Positions 1 to 7,110 of a stretch of DNA of 17,272 nt are shown here, piece after piece; position 1 is the stretch's first letter; each line of letters begins with the position of its first letter. The notes beneath the pieces are model-generated. The model saw only the letters and a program-made list of their open reading frames with translations. It had not been told where the DNA came from and made no database searches. Position numbers and translations under genes: made by a program. Origin of the DNA: Flavobacteriia bacterium (GTDB lineage: Bacteria > Bacteroidota > Bacteroidia > Flavobacteriales > Flavobacteriaceae); contig JAHBAN010000116.1 in assembly GCA_018500075.1 (NCBI GenBank), forward strand, positions 1-17,272, in the 5' to 3' direction.

Positions 1-1396
1 CCTCTCTCGTGCTCAGCCCCGCGCCCAAAGTCTCAACCGCCTCGCAATCACCCAGCATCTCAAACACATCAAGCCCGTAACTGCGCACCAGCCGCCGCAC
101 CGTGCGCGCCTCAAGAAACGGATAGCGCGCCGCAACCTGCGCCGCCAAAGCCGGCTTGTCCGCAAGCTCAAAGCCGCCCCCCGGCAGCGCCGCCCCTCTT
201 GTCCAGGGGCGGCTGTCTGGCGCAAGCATCGTCACCGCCGCTTCCGCGAGCTTGCGGTAGGTGGTGATCTTTCCGCCGAACACGCTCAGCAGCGGGGCAT
301 CGTCCGCTTCAAGGCGCAGCTCATAATCGCGCGTCGCCGCCGAGGCGCTGGCCTGCCCGTCGTCTTGCAAAGGCCGCACGCCCGCGTAGGACCAGACAAT
401 ATCGGAGGTGGCAATCTTCTTGCGCAGATAAGCGTTCGCAAATGCGATCAAATAGGCTTGCTCTGCCGCAGTGGCCACAGGCGTCTCATCCACAGCGCCA
501 TGCTCGGCGTCGGTCGTGCCAATCAAGGTAAACCCCTCTTCATAGGGGATGAGAAAACAGATCCGCCCGTCCTCGCCCTGAAGAAAATAGCATTTGTCGT
601 GGTCATAAAGCTTGGGCACAACAATATGGGATCCGCGCACCAGCCGGATCTGACCACGCATTTCTGTCTTGATCTGGCTCAAGGCCAGCGCCACCCATGG
701 CCCCGCCGCATTGACCAAAGCGCGCGCAAGATGCTGCTCCTGGCGCCCCTGTCGTTCCACAGTGATGCGCCACAGCCCCTCCACGCGCTCTGCCGCAACA
801 AACTGTGTGCGCGTCAGGATACGCGCGCCGCGCTCCGCCGCATCCCGCGCATTCAGGCAGACCAGCCGCGCATCATCGACCCAGACGTCCGAATACTCAA
901 ATCCGCGCTCAAAACGCGCCTCAAGTGCTGCGCCTTCCGCCGTGCCCTCAAGCGCCAGAGCCTGCGTTGCGGGCAAGGCCTGACGCCCGCCCATATGATC
1001 ATAGAAAAACAGCCCCAAACGGATCATCCAGCCGGGCCGCCGCCCCCGCATCCACGGCATCAGCCGCGCCAACAGCTTTGAGGCCGGCGTGTCGCCATCA
1101 AACCGCATCTGCCGGCTCAGCGGCAGCACAAACCGCATCGGCCAGCTGATATGGGGCATCATGCCCAACAACACCTCGCGCTCTTTCAGCGCCTCCCGCA
1201 CAAGGCGGACCTCGAAATACTCCAGATACCGCAGCCCGCCATGAAACAGCTTGGTCGAGGCCGAAGAGGTGCCCGAGGCCAGATCATTCTGCTCGACAAG
1301 CGTCACAGACAGCCCGCGCCCGGCCGCGTCACGGGCTATGCCACAGCCGTTCACACCGCCGCCGAGAATAAAGATATCGCTGATTCCGTCTGACAT
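1..1396 (-). CDS. glpD: Glycerol-3-phosphate dehydrogenase, FAD-dependent (partial, C-terminus off window)
   Basis: GlpD oxidises sn-glycerol 3-phosphate to dihydroxyacetone phosphate and passes electrons to quinone at the inner face of the cytoplasmic membrane. The minus strand is open from an ATG at 1396 to the left edge (465 complete codons, no stop). The N-terminus carries the FAD dinucleotide-binding fold, GGGVNGCGIARDA at about residues 12-24, followed by the acidic VEQ turn and the GlpD-type block TSSASTKLFHGGLRYLE. Later blocks LVNAAGPWV, LIGTTDAEH, SYAGVRPL and VFGGKITTYRKLAE are those of the DAO/GlpD family. Bacterial GlpD proteins are roughly 500 residues or longer, so only the extreme C-terminus is missing. 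A purine-rich GAGGGGGG lies 6 bases before the ATG and supports the start. The family is clear; promoter and regulator are not identified. Confidence 0.95.
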   Translation of the reverse strand, partial: MSDGISDIFILGGGVNGCGIARDAAGRGLSVTLVEQNDLASGTSSASTKLFHGGLRYLEYFEVRLVREALKEREVLLGMMPHISWPMRFVLPLSRQMRFDGDTPASKLLARLMPWMRGRRPGWMIRLGLFFYDHMGGRQALPATQALALEGTAEGAALEARFERGFEYSDVWVDDARLVCLNARDAAERGARILTRTQFVAAERVEGLWRITVERQGRQEQHLARALVNAAGPWVALALSQIKTEMRGQIRLVRGSHIVVPKLYDHDKCYFLQGEDGRICFLIPYEEGFTLIGTTDAEHGAVDETPVATAAEQAYLIAFANAYLRKKIATSDIVWSYAGVRPLQDDGQASASAATRDYELRLEADDAPLLSVFGGKITTYRKLAEAAVTMLAPDSRPWTRGAALPGGGFELADKPALAAQVAARYPFLEARTVRRLVRSYGLDVFEMLGDCEAVETLGAGLSTRE

Positions 1397-1755
1397 TTTG
1401 CGCCCCCCTCACAGCATTTATGGGTGCGCCCGGCCCAAAAGAAAACCGCTCAAACCTCTGACATGGCCCCCATGCCCCTCAAACATCACAAAAAGACACG
1501 TCGCGCGGGCCATTTTCGCCATATTTTAGCAAGAGATTTACCCTTATCGGCTTGGGTGTGGGGCAAGAGTTGTGAGGATGATATCTTTGAAAAGCGCACT
1601 CCCCTGCCCGCGTCATGCGCGCCTGTTTGAGCTGCTGCGCCAGCAGAATATGGCGCTCGCCACACGCTCAAGGCCACATCAAAGGCCGTGCGAGGCCTCA
1701 GACGCCGAGAGGCTGATCCTTCTGGCCGGCAAAACACTGCGGCCCAATGAGAAAG
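1397..1755. other. Spacer between rlmE and glpD; no convincing gene
   Basis: This 359-bp stretch separates the rlmE stop from the glpD start, both on the minus strand. It should hold the glpD promoter. Short open frames exist on both strands (for example 1572-1766 plus and 1486-1737 minus) but they have no family signature, no good ribosome-binding site, and overlap rlmE or each other. I found no strong terminator with a T-run after rlmE and no promoter I would defend. A somewhat AT-rich patch lies near 1500-1555. Confidence 0.5.
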
Positions 1756-2469
1756 CTAGCCTCTGAAGCCCGTCGCAATAACAAATTTCTCCGAGCTGTC
1801 CGAGCGCGAGCTTGGCGGCTTCACATTGACGACTTTGGTGAACTTCTGTTTCAGAAGCTTCTGCAATTCGCCCTCCGCCCCGCCCGCCAGGACTTTGGCC
1901 ACAAAGGTTCCGCCCTCTTCAAGCACATCAAACGCAAAGTAAGCCGCCGCTTCACAGAGCGAGATAATGCGCAGGTGGTCGGTCTGCTTATGGCCCGAGC
2001 TTGACGCCGCCATATCCGACATGACCACATCGGCCTTGCCGCCAAGCCAGTCCTTGACCTGATCGTCCGCGCCCTCGTCCATAAAATCCAGCTGGTGTAT
2101 GTCACAGCCCACAATTGGCTCAACCACCTGCAAATCCACGCCCAGCAGCGTGCCGACAGGCCCCGCTTTCTCGCCGATCGCGTTGACACGCGGCACAGCC
2201 ACCTGCAGCCAGCCGCCCGGCGCACAGCCCAGATCAACCACCCGCGCACCGGGCACAAGAAATCCGAACTTGTCATCCAGCTCCATAATCTTGAACGCCG
2301 CGCGCCCGCGATAGCCCTCGGCCTGCGCGCGTTTGACATAGGGGTCATTGAGCTGCCGCTGAAGCCAGCGCGTCGAAGAGCTTCGCCGCCCCCGCGCCGT
2401 CTTGACCTTGACTTTCAGCTCGCGTTGCCCGCGTCCCGAAGTGTTTTTTCCGTCTGGTTTTTTTGCCAT
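1756..2469 (-). CDS. rlmE: 23S rRNA (uridine-2552 2'-O)-methyltransferase RlmE (FtsJ/RrmJ)
   Basis: RlmE methylates the ribose of U2552 (E. coli numbering) in the A-loop of 23S rRNA, using S-adenosylmethionine, late in 50S assembly. The 237-residue protein has a basic N-terminal extension (about 1-35), then the FtsJ fold. The SAM-binding motif VVDLGCAPGGW is at about 78-87. The K-D-K-E catalytic tetrad of the family is visible: Lys60 in AFKIMELD, Asp152 in VVMSDMAA, Lys192 in FVAKVLAGG and Glu227 in SSEKFVIATG. Length is slightly above the 209 residues of E. coli RrmJ because of the N-terminal extension. The ATG lies 14 bp downstream of the ppx stop with only a weak GAG/GGGA Shine-Dalgarno sequence, suggesting co-transcription and perhaps translational coupling with ppx. 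Confidence 0.95.
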   Translation of the reverse strand: MAKKPDGKNTSGRGQRELKVKVKTARGRRSSSTRWLQRQLNDPYVKRAQAEGYRGRAAFKIMELDDKFGFLVPGARVVDLGCAPGGWLQVAVPRVNAIGEKAGPVGTLLGVDLQVVEPIVGCDIHQLDFMDEGADDQVKDWLGGKADVVMSDMAASSSGHKQTDHLRIISLCEAAAYFAFDVLEEGGTFVAKVLAGGAEGELQKLLKQKFTKVVNVKPPSSRSDSSEKFVIATGFRG

Positions 2470-2483
2470 GATCCCGCTCTAGC

Positions 2484-3596
2484 CTAAAAAAGACCGTCCT
2501 CCAAGACGCCATCCGCACTCATCTGCGCATAGAGCAGCCCCTCGCGCAGACCCCGGTCGGCCACGCTGAGCCGGTCCGTCGGCCAACAGCGCAGCAAGGC
2601 CTGCAAAATCGCACTGCCCGACATAATCAGCGCTTGCCGGTCCTGCCCGATCCGCGGATCAAGCCTGCGCCCTTCCGGCCCGAGCGCCAGATAATCGCGG
2701 ATCACCCGGTCGATCTCTTCGGAGCTCATGCGCAACCCGTCTACTTTCGTGCGGTCATAGCGCTTCAGCCCCAAATGGCTTGCCGCGACGGTTGTCACAG
2801 TGCCCGAGGTTCCAACAATCTGAAACCGCTCGCGTTGCTGCACGCCTTGATACGGCGTGAAATCGGCGAGATTTTCCTCAAAATACCAGCTCATCAGCGC
2901 AAACCGCGCCGCATCATCTTCGACATCGTCAAACTGGTCTTTCAACGTGGCCACACCGAGCGGCACAGAAATCCAGTCCACCACTTTGGCCATCGGCTCA
3001 TTGCCCTCTTGATGGCTAAAGCCGCGGTGCATCCGCATAATCGCCTTGGCGCGCGCCTTTTTCGGAACCTGAGACAAGTCGATCCAGACAAGCTCGGTCG
3101 AGCCTCCGCCAATATCGACCACCAACAGCTGCTCGGTCTTGGGGCTGACCAGAGGCGCGCAGGAAATCACAGCAAGCCGCGCTTCTTCCTCGGCGGGGAT
3201 GATATCAAGAACCAGCCCTGTCTCGCGCTTGATCTTGGCCAGAAACTCGGCCGAGTTTTCTGCGCGCCGACAGGCCTCTGTCGCCACAAGCCGCATCTTG
3301 CGCACTTTGTGACGCTTCAGCTTCTGCTGACAGGTCTTCAGCGCCTGTATCGTGCGCTGCATAGAGCTTCGCGACAGCTTACCCGTGCCCTCAAGGCCAA
3401 GGCCAAGTTGCACAGACTTCGAATAGCTGTCTACCACATGAAACTGACTGCCCGACGGTCGGGCAATCAACATACGGCAACTGTTCGTGCCCAGATCCAG
3501 CGCCGCATAGAGCGGCCCTGTTTCAGGCGGTTTCGGCGCGGGGCTCTCAACCGTTCTCAGGGGGGCGCCCGCACCTTTGGGACGCTTGGGCGCCAT
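2484..3596 (-). CDS. ppx: Exopolyphosphatase / pppGpp phosphohydrolase, short Ppx/GppA family
   Basis: Ppx/GppA enzymes release phosphate from the end of inorganic polyphosphate and/or convert pppGpp to ppGpp; sequence alone does not separate the two roles. The 370-residue product has a proline/lysine-rich N-terminus (about 1-28), then the ASKHA ATPase-like fold: phosphate-1 motif ALDLGTNSCR (about 32-41), ATEACRRAEN (105-114), catalytic-region IPAEEEARL (133-141) and phosphate-2 motif VVDIGGGSTELV (159-170). It lacks the C-terminal HD-type extension that brings E. coli Ppx to about 510 residues, a common short form in alphaproteobacteria. I use the ATG at 3596, not the in-frame ATG at 3611, because GGAGGG sits 7 bases before 3596 and overlaps the upstream ATG. 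It is divergent from phoX, which fits a phosphate-related role. Confidence 0.9.
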   Translation of the reverse strand: MAPKRPKGAGAPLRTVESPAPKPPETGPLYAALDLGTNSCRMLIARPSGSQFHVVDSYSKSVQLGLGLEGTGKLSRSSMQRTIQALKTCQQKLKRHKVRKMRLVATEACRRAENSAEFLAKIKRETGLVLDIIPAEEEARLAVISCAPLVSPKTEQLLVVDIGGGSTELVWIDLSQVPKKARAKAIMRMHRGFSHQEGNEPMAKVVDWISVPLGVATLKDQFDDVEDDAARFALMSWYFEENLADFTPYQGVQQRERFQIVGTSGTVTTVAASHLGLKRYDRTKVDGLRMSSEEIDRVIRDYLALGPEGRRLDPRIGQDRQALIMSGSAILQALLRCWPTDRLSVADRGLREGLLYAQMSADGVLEDGLF

Positions 3597-3664
3597 TGTA
3601 ACGCCCTCCATTTCGTGTTGGGTTCAAACTATGCTGCGCACCGGACTTCTGCAAGGGGTTTCAC

Positions 3665-3704
3665 ATATCATACCGGTGTTACAAAGCTTTCACGCCTGCG
3701 TCAC
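3665..3704 (+). promoter_or_regulatory. Putative Pho-box array (PhoB sites) upstream of phoX
   Basis: Four heptamers lie at exact 11-bp spacing: ATATCAT (3665), GTGTTAC (3676), CTTTCAC (3687) and GCGTCAC (3698). Each matches the Pho-box half-site CTGTCAT/C at 5-6 of 7 positions, and the 7+4 spacing is that of Pho boxes. The array reads toward phoX, whose ATG is at 3778. PhoB binding would explain induction under phosphate starvation, as known for phoX genes elsewhere. No clear -10 was found. The half-sites are degenerate, so this is a periodicity-supported prediction. Confidence 0.55.
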
Positions 3705-3777
3705 AGAGACCGCGCAAAAGGCCTGCACGCCCCTTGAGGGCAAAGACCATAGCCATAGCTGCAGGAGCTGCTCCCCC

Positions 3778-5655
3778 ATGACCAAAGATCACACGCTTTC
3801 CTTTGATGACTTTGACGAAGTCGTAAACCCGCGCCTTCTTGAGCCGGAGTTTGACCATATCGTCGAACGCGCCCTGTCGCGGCGCGGCTTTATCGGCGGC
3901 ATTCTTGCGCTTGGCTCGGTCACAGCGCTGACAGGCGGTGTGCTGCCCGCAACCGCCCGCGCCGACGGGTCGCGTTTTGCCTTTGAGGCCATCCCCACCA
4001 ACACAGCCGATAGCATCACCGTTCCCGCAGGCTTCAAAACAGAGATCGTCGCCCGTTGGGGTGACCCGCTGTTCTCTGATGTCCCCGAATTTGACCCCGC
4101 AACACGCGGCACCGCCGCCAGTCAGGCCCGCGCTTTTGGCGACAATACCGACGGCATGGATATCTTCTCTCACGCAGGTCGCACCCTGCTGGTTGTGAAC
4201 AACGAATACACCAACCGCAGCATCATCTGGGGCGATCGTGGCGAAGCCGGTCCTGACAAAGACGGCATTCTCAAAGGCATGATGGCCCATGGTGTCACCG
4301 TGGCCGAGCTTTCCGATGGTGAAAACGGCTGGCAGATGGTCAAAGACAGCCCCTACAACCGCCGCATTACGCCTCAAACCGAAACGATGCTCACAGGCCC
4401 CGCCGCCGGTCATGATCTGGTCAAAACAGACGCCGACCCGACAGGCACAAAAGTGCTCGGCACATGGAACAACTGCGGCAATGGCGTCACGCCTTGGGGC
4501 ACCTATCTGGCCTGCGAAGAAAACTTCAACGGCTATTTCTCCGCCGAAGATGACGCCCATGAGGTGTCAGCCGAGCTGAAGCGCTATGGCATCTCTGCCA
4601 AAGACTGGGGCTATCGCTGGGCCGAGGCCGATTCACGCTTTGACGTTGCCAAAAACCCCAACGAGCCAAATCGCGCCGGATATGTCGTCGAAATCGACCC
4701 GACCGATGCCACCTCCACCCCGAAAAAGCGCAGCGCACTGGGCCGCATGAAGCATGAAAACGCCGAATGTGTGGTGAACAACGACGGCAGGCTTGTGATC
4801 TACATGGGCGACGACGAGCGCGGCGAATTCCTTTATCGCTACGTCTCAGACAACGTCTATGCGCCGGGTGTCGACACAGACGATCTGATGGACAACGGCA
4901 CGCTTTATGCTGCCAAATTCCACGACACAGGGGCCGGCGAATGGCTCGAGCTGTCCGAAGCTGCCACAGGCATGAGCAAAGCCGAAATCTGTATCCACAC
5001 CCGCCAAGCCGCCTCCAAAGTCGGCGCAACCACGATGGACCGCCCCGAATGGGTCGCTGCCAATCCCAATGCGCCGGAACTCTACTGTGCGCTGACCAAC
5101 AACAAAAACCGTGGCATCAAACCAAATGCTGGCGGCGATCTGACGCCTGTTGGCGGGCCAAACCCGCGCGAGGCCAATAAATACGGTCAAATCGTGCGCT
5201 GGAAGCCCGATGCGGGCGACCATACTTCCAATGGCTTTGCCTGGGATCTCTATGTTATGGCCGGCAATCCGCAGGTCCACCAAGACACCCGTGCCGGCTC
5301 TGACAATCTCTCTGCCGGCAATATGTTCAACTCCCCGGACGGCCTCGCCTTTGACGATGCGGGCCTTCTCTGGATCCAAACCGACGGAAACTACTCCAAT
5401 GCCGAGGATTTTGCCGGCCACGGCAACAACCAGATGCTCGCGGGCGACCCCGTCACAGGCGAGATCCGCCGCTTCCTTGTCGGCCCCAACGAATGCGAGG
5501 TGACGGGGCTGTCTTGGTCTGCGGATCGCCGCACGATGTTTGTCGGGATCCAGCATCCGGGCGAAGACGGCGGCAGCCAATGGCCTGACGGCAACAGCGT
5601 GCCCCGCTCCGCCATTATCGCCGTGCGCCGCGAAGACGGCGGCCTCATCGGCTGA
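3778..5655 (+). CDS. phoX: PhoX-family (DUF839) phosphatase, Tat-exported
   Basis: PhoX-type alkaline phosphatases are calcium/iron-dependent periplasmic or secreted enzymes that free phosphate from organic phosphoesters. The 625-residue product starts with a long N-region and a twin-arginine signal (SRRGFIGG, Arg35-Arg36), a hydrophobic stretch to about 56 and a likely AxA cleavage after Ala62. The mature part has the family blocks NNCGNGVTPWGTYLACEEN (about 231-249, including Cys233, the position of the iron-bridging cysteine in characterised PhoX), LGRMKHENAECV, MGDDERGEFLYRYVS, NSPDGLAFDDAGLLWIQTDGN and ECEVTGLSWS. The start is taken at 3778 because GGAG lies about 12 bases upstream and the protein then begins before the Tat signal; the frame stays open to 3577 without support. 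Pho-box-like repeats precede it. Some DUF839 proteins have no demonstrated phosphatase activity, so the substrate is inferred. Confidence 0.88.
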   Translation: MTKDHTLSFDDFDEVVNPRLLEPEFDHIVERALSRRGFIGGILALGSVTALTGGVLPATARADGSRFAFEAIPTNTADSITVPAGFKTEIVARWGDPLFSDVPEFDPATRGTAASQARAFGDNTDGMDIFSHAGRTLLVVNNEYTNRSIIWGDRGEAGPDKDGILKGMMAHGVTVAELSDGENGWQMVKDSPYNRRITPQTETMLTGPAAGHDLVKTDADPTGTKVLGTWNNCGNGVTPWGTYLACEENFNGYFSAEDDAHEVSAELKRYGISAKDWGYRWAEADSRFDVAKNPNEPNRAGYVVEIDPTDATSTPKKRSALGRMKHENAECVVNNDGRLVIYMGDDERGEFLYRYVSDNVYAPGVDTDDLMDNGTLYAAKFHDTGAGEWLELSEAATGMSKAEICIHTRQAASKVGATTMDRPEWVAANPNAPELYCALTNNKNRGIKPNAGGDLTPVGGPNPREANKYGQIVRWKPDAGDHTSNGFAWDLYVMAGNPQVHQDTRAGSDNLSAGNMFNSPDGLAFDDAGLLWIQTDGNYSNAEDFAGHGNNQMLAGDPVTGEIRRFLVGPNECEVTGLSWSADRRTMFVGIQHPGEDGGSQWPDGNSVPRSAIIAVRREDGGLIG

Positions 5656-5681
5656 TCCTCATCAAGACCATGAAGATTTTT

Positions 5682-5713
5682 CAGGGGCGTCCGAGCGGCG
5701 CCCCTGTTCATTT
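5682..5713 (+). terminator. Probable intrinsic terminator after phoX
   Basis: A perfect 8-bp stem, CAGGGGCG (5682-5689) with CGCCCCTG (5699-5706), encloses a 9-base loop and is followed by TTCATTT. It lies 27 bp past the phoX stop. The T-tract is broken by C and A, so termination may be partial. Confidence 0.6.
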
Positions 5714-5745
5714 CTGCCGCGAAATCTGCGCAAGGTCGCTCAAAT

Positions 5746-5778
5746 GCGCCGCAAAGTCGAAAACGGGCACTGCGGCGC
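5746..5778 (+). promoter_or_regulatory. Hairpin in the leader of the one-carbon operon
   Basis: GCGCCGCA (5746-5753) pairs perfectly with TGCGGCGC (5771-5778) around a 17-base loop, within which CG-AAAA-CG can form a small inner stem. It lies 48 bp before the ATG of the first gene of the metF operon and after the phoX terminator, so it is probably in the 5' leader RNA. No T-tract follows, so it is not a simple terminator. Neighbouring GCGC-rich segments allow alternative pairings. I cannot assign it to a known riboswitch class. Confidence 0.35.
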
Positions 5779-5826
5779 GCGCTGCGTCCTTTAGACGTGT
5801 TGATCAAAGAGGAAAGGGAATCATCC

Positions 5827-6123
5827 ATGCCCGACGTCACAATCGTTTACTGGCGCGACATTCCGGCTCAAGTCATCGTCGGCAAAGGCCGGCGTGGCTC
5901 CAAAGCGCCCCTGCCCGAGCGCTTTGAGCAGGCTATTGATCGCGCTGCGATGAAAATCGGCGCAGAAGACAGTGACGCCTATATGGCCGAATGGCGCAAG
6001 GCCGAGCCTTTCACTGTGGAGGGAGACCCCGAGGTTATCGCCGCCGCAGAAGCGGCGCGGATCGACGCTGACTACGACAAAGAGCGCATCAAAGCGCTGA
6101 TCGCAAACGAAGGCTGGGCCTGA
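5827..6123 (+). CDS. Small virulence-factor-family protein (CvfC-like domain), first gene of metF operon
   Basis: The product is 98 residues, acidic, with no signal peptide or membrane segment. It begins with a beta-strand-like segment ending in YWRDIPAQVIVGKGRRG, followed by a mostly helical, alanine/glutamate-rich part ending in ALIANEGWA. It resembles the short proteins annotated as 'virulence factor' (Pfam Virulence_fact, named after staphylococcal CvfC) found beside MetF in Rhodobacterales; I recognise it by pattern and context. The family name says nothing useful about function here. The ATG at 5827 is chosen over an in-frame GTG at 5797 because AGGAAAGGG sits 8 bases before it. The gene is 27 bp upstream of metF. 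A role as accessory subunit or chaperone in methyl-THF metabolism is inference from operon position only. Confidence 0.75.
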   Translation: MPDVTIVYWRDIPAQVIVGKGRRGSKAPLPERFEQAIDRAAMKIGAEDSDAYMAEWRKAEPFTVEGDPEVIAAAEAARIDADYDKERIKALIANEGWA

Positions 6124-6150
6124 GCGCTCATGAACATCAGGGAGGCCATC

Positions 6151-7098
6151 ATGGCACTGCTTAATTTCCGCAAAAAGACGGCTGACACCGCTTCAGCCAC
6201 GGCCAACCCTGCCCAGTTGGAGGCCTTTCTTCAGGGCTATTCCATAGAGGTCATGCCGCGCACCGCCTCCAAAGTTGAGGATTTTCGCGACATCCTGCCC
6301 AAAGGCACACGCGTCTATATTGCCCATATCGAGGGCACGCCGATTGAAGAAATGGTCGAGACAGCCGCACGCATCAACGCCGAGGGTTTTGATGTCATGC
6401 CGCACTTCCCGGCCCGCATCATCCACGACGAAGCCATGCTCGCCAACTGGATCGCCATGTATCAAGGCGAAGCCAACGTCACTCAGGCGCTGCTGCTTGC
6501 GGGGGGCGTCGACACGCCCCATGGCGCGTTCCATTCCTCGATGCAACTTCTGGAAACCGGCCTCTTTGACAAGGCAGGCTTTACGCGCCTTCACGTTGCC
6601 GGCCATCCGGAGGGCAACAAGGACATCGACACCGACGGATCAAACAAAAACGTCGAGGACGCGCTCCAGTGGAAACAGAAATTCTCCGAGCGCACCGAGG
6701 CCAAAATGGCCCTTGCGACACAGTTCGCCTTTGAGGCCGGCCCGATCATCGAATGGGCCAACGGGCTAAAAGCCGCCGGCGTCGATATCCCTGTGCATAT
6801 CGGCATCGCTGGCCCCGCCAAGCTGCAAACGCTGATCAAATTCGCCATTGCCTGTGGCGTTGGCCCCTCCCTCAAAGTGCTTCAGAAGCGCGCGATGGAT
6901 GTGACCAAGCTGCTTCTGCCTTATGAGCCAACAGAGGTTCTCGCAGAGCTGGCCGCCCACAAAGCGGCCAACCCCGACTTCAACATCGAGCAGGTCCACT
7001 TCTTCCCGCTCGGCGGCATCAAAACCAACGCCACATGGGCAACGGAAAACGGCGGCGCTTCCGGCGTTCCTGTCAATGCCGTGGCAAACCAAGCATAA
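6151..7098 (+). CDS. metF: Methylenetetrahydrofolate reductase, divergent MetF family
   Basis: MetF-type flavoproteins reduce 5,10-methylene-THF to 5-methyl-THF with NAD(P)H. The 315-residue product follows the MetF TIM-barrel order: YSIEVMPRT (about 30-38, matching the FEFFPPRT block with its conserved glutamate, here Glu33), FDVMPHFPARI (APHLT block), ALLLAGGVDTPHG (VALRGDLPPG block), RLHVAGHPEGNKDID (YPEVHPEA block), KMALATQFAFE (AITQFFFD block), HIGIAGPAKLQTLIKFA (PGILPV block) and EQVHFFPLGGIKTNATWA (HFYTLNR block). Similarity to E. coli MetF is low but continuous. The ATG at 6151 has GGGAGG 5 bases upstream; an ATG at 6130 opens the same frame without a ribosome-binding site. Only 12 bp separate it from the methyltransferase gene, consistent with its product being used there. 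Confidence 0.88.
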   Translation: MALLNFRKKTADTASATANPAQLEAFLQGYSIEVMPRTASKVEDFRDILPKGTRVYIAHIEGTPIEEMVETAARINAEGFDVMPHFPARIIHDEAMLANWIAMYQGEANVTQALLLAGGVDTPHGAFHSSMQLLETGLFDKAGFTRLHVAGHPEGNKDIDTDGSNKNVEDALQWKQKFSERTEAKMALATQFAFEAGPIIEWANGLKAAGVDIPVHIGIAGPAKLQTLIKFAIACGVGPSLKVLQKRAMDVTKLLLPYEPTEVLAELAAHKAANPDFNIEQVHFFPLGGIKTNATWATENGGASGVPVNAVANQA

Positions 7099-7110
7099 GA
7101 AAGCGCTGAT

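Noticed and set aside
365..1081. 238-codon open frame on the plus strand
   Set aside because: Antisense to glpD, whose translation on the other strand is clearly real; no family features.
1572..1766. 64-codon plus-strand open frame in the rlmE-glpD spacer
   Set aside because: Overlaps the rlmE end, has no recognisable domain, and no ribosome-binding site stands out.
2634..3737. 367-codon plus-strand open frame
   Set aside because: Antisense to ppx across its length; low-complexity His/Arg/Ala composition typical of GC-rich shadow frames.
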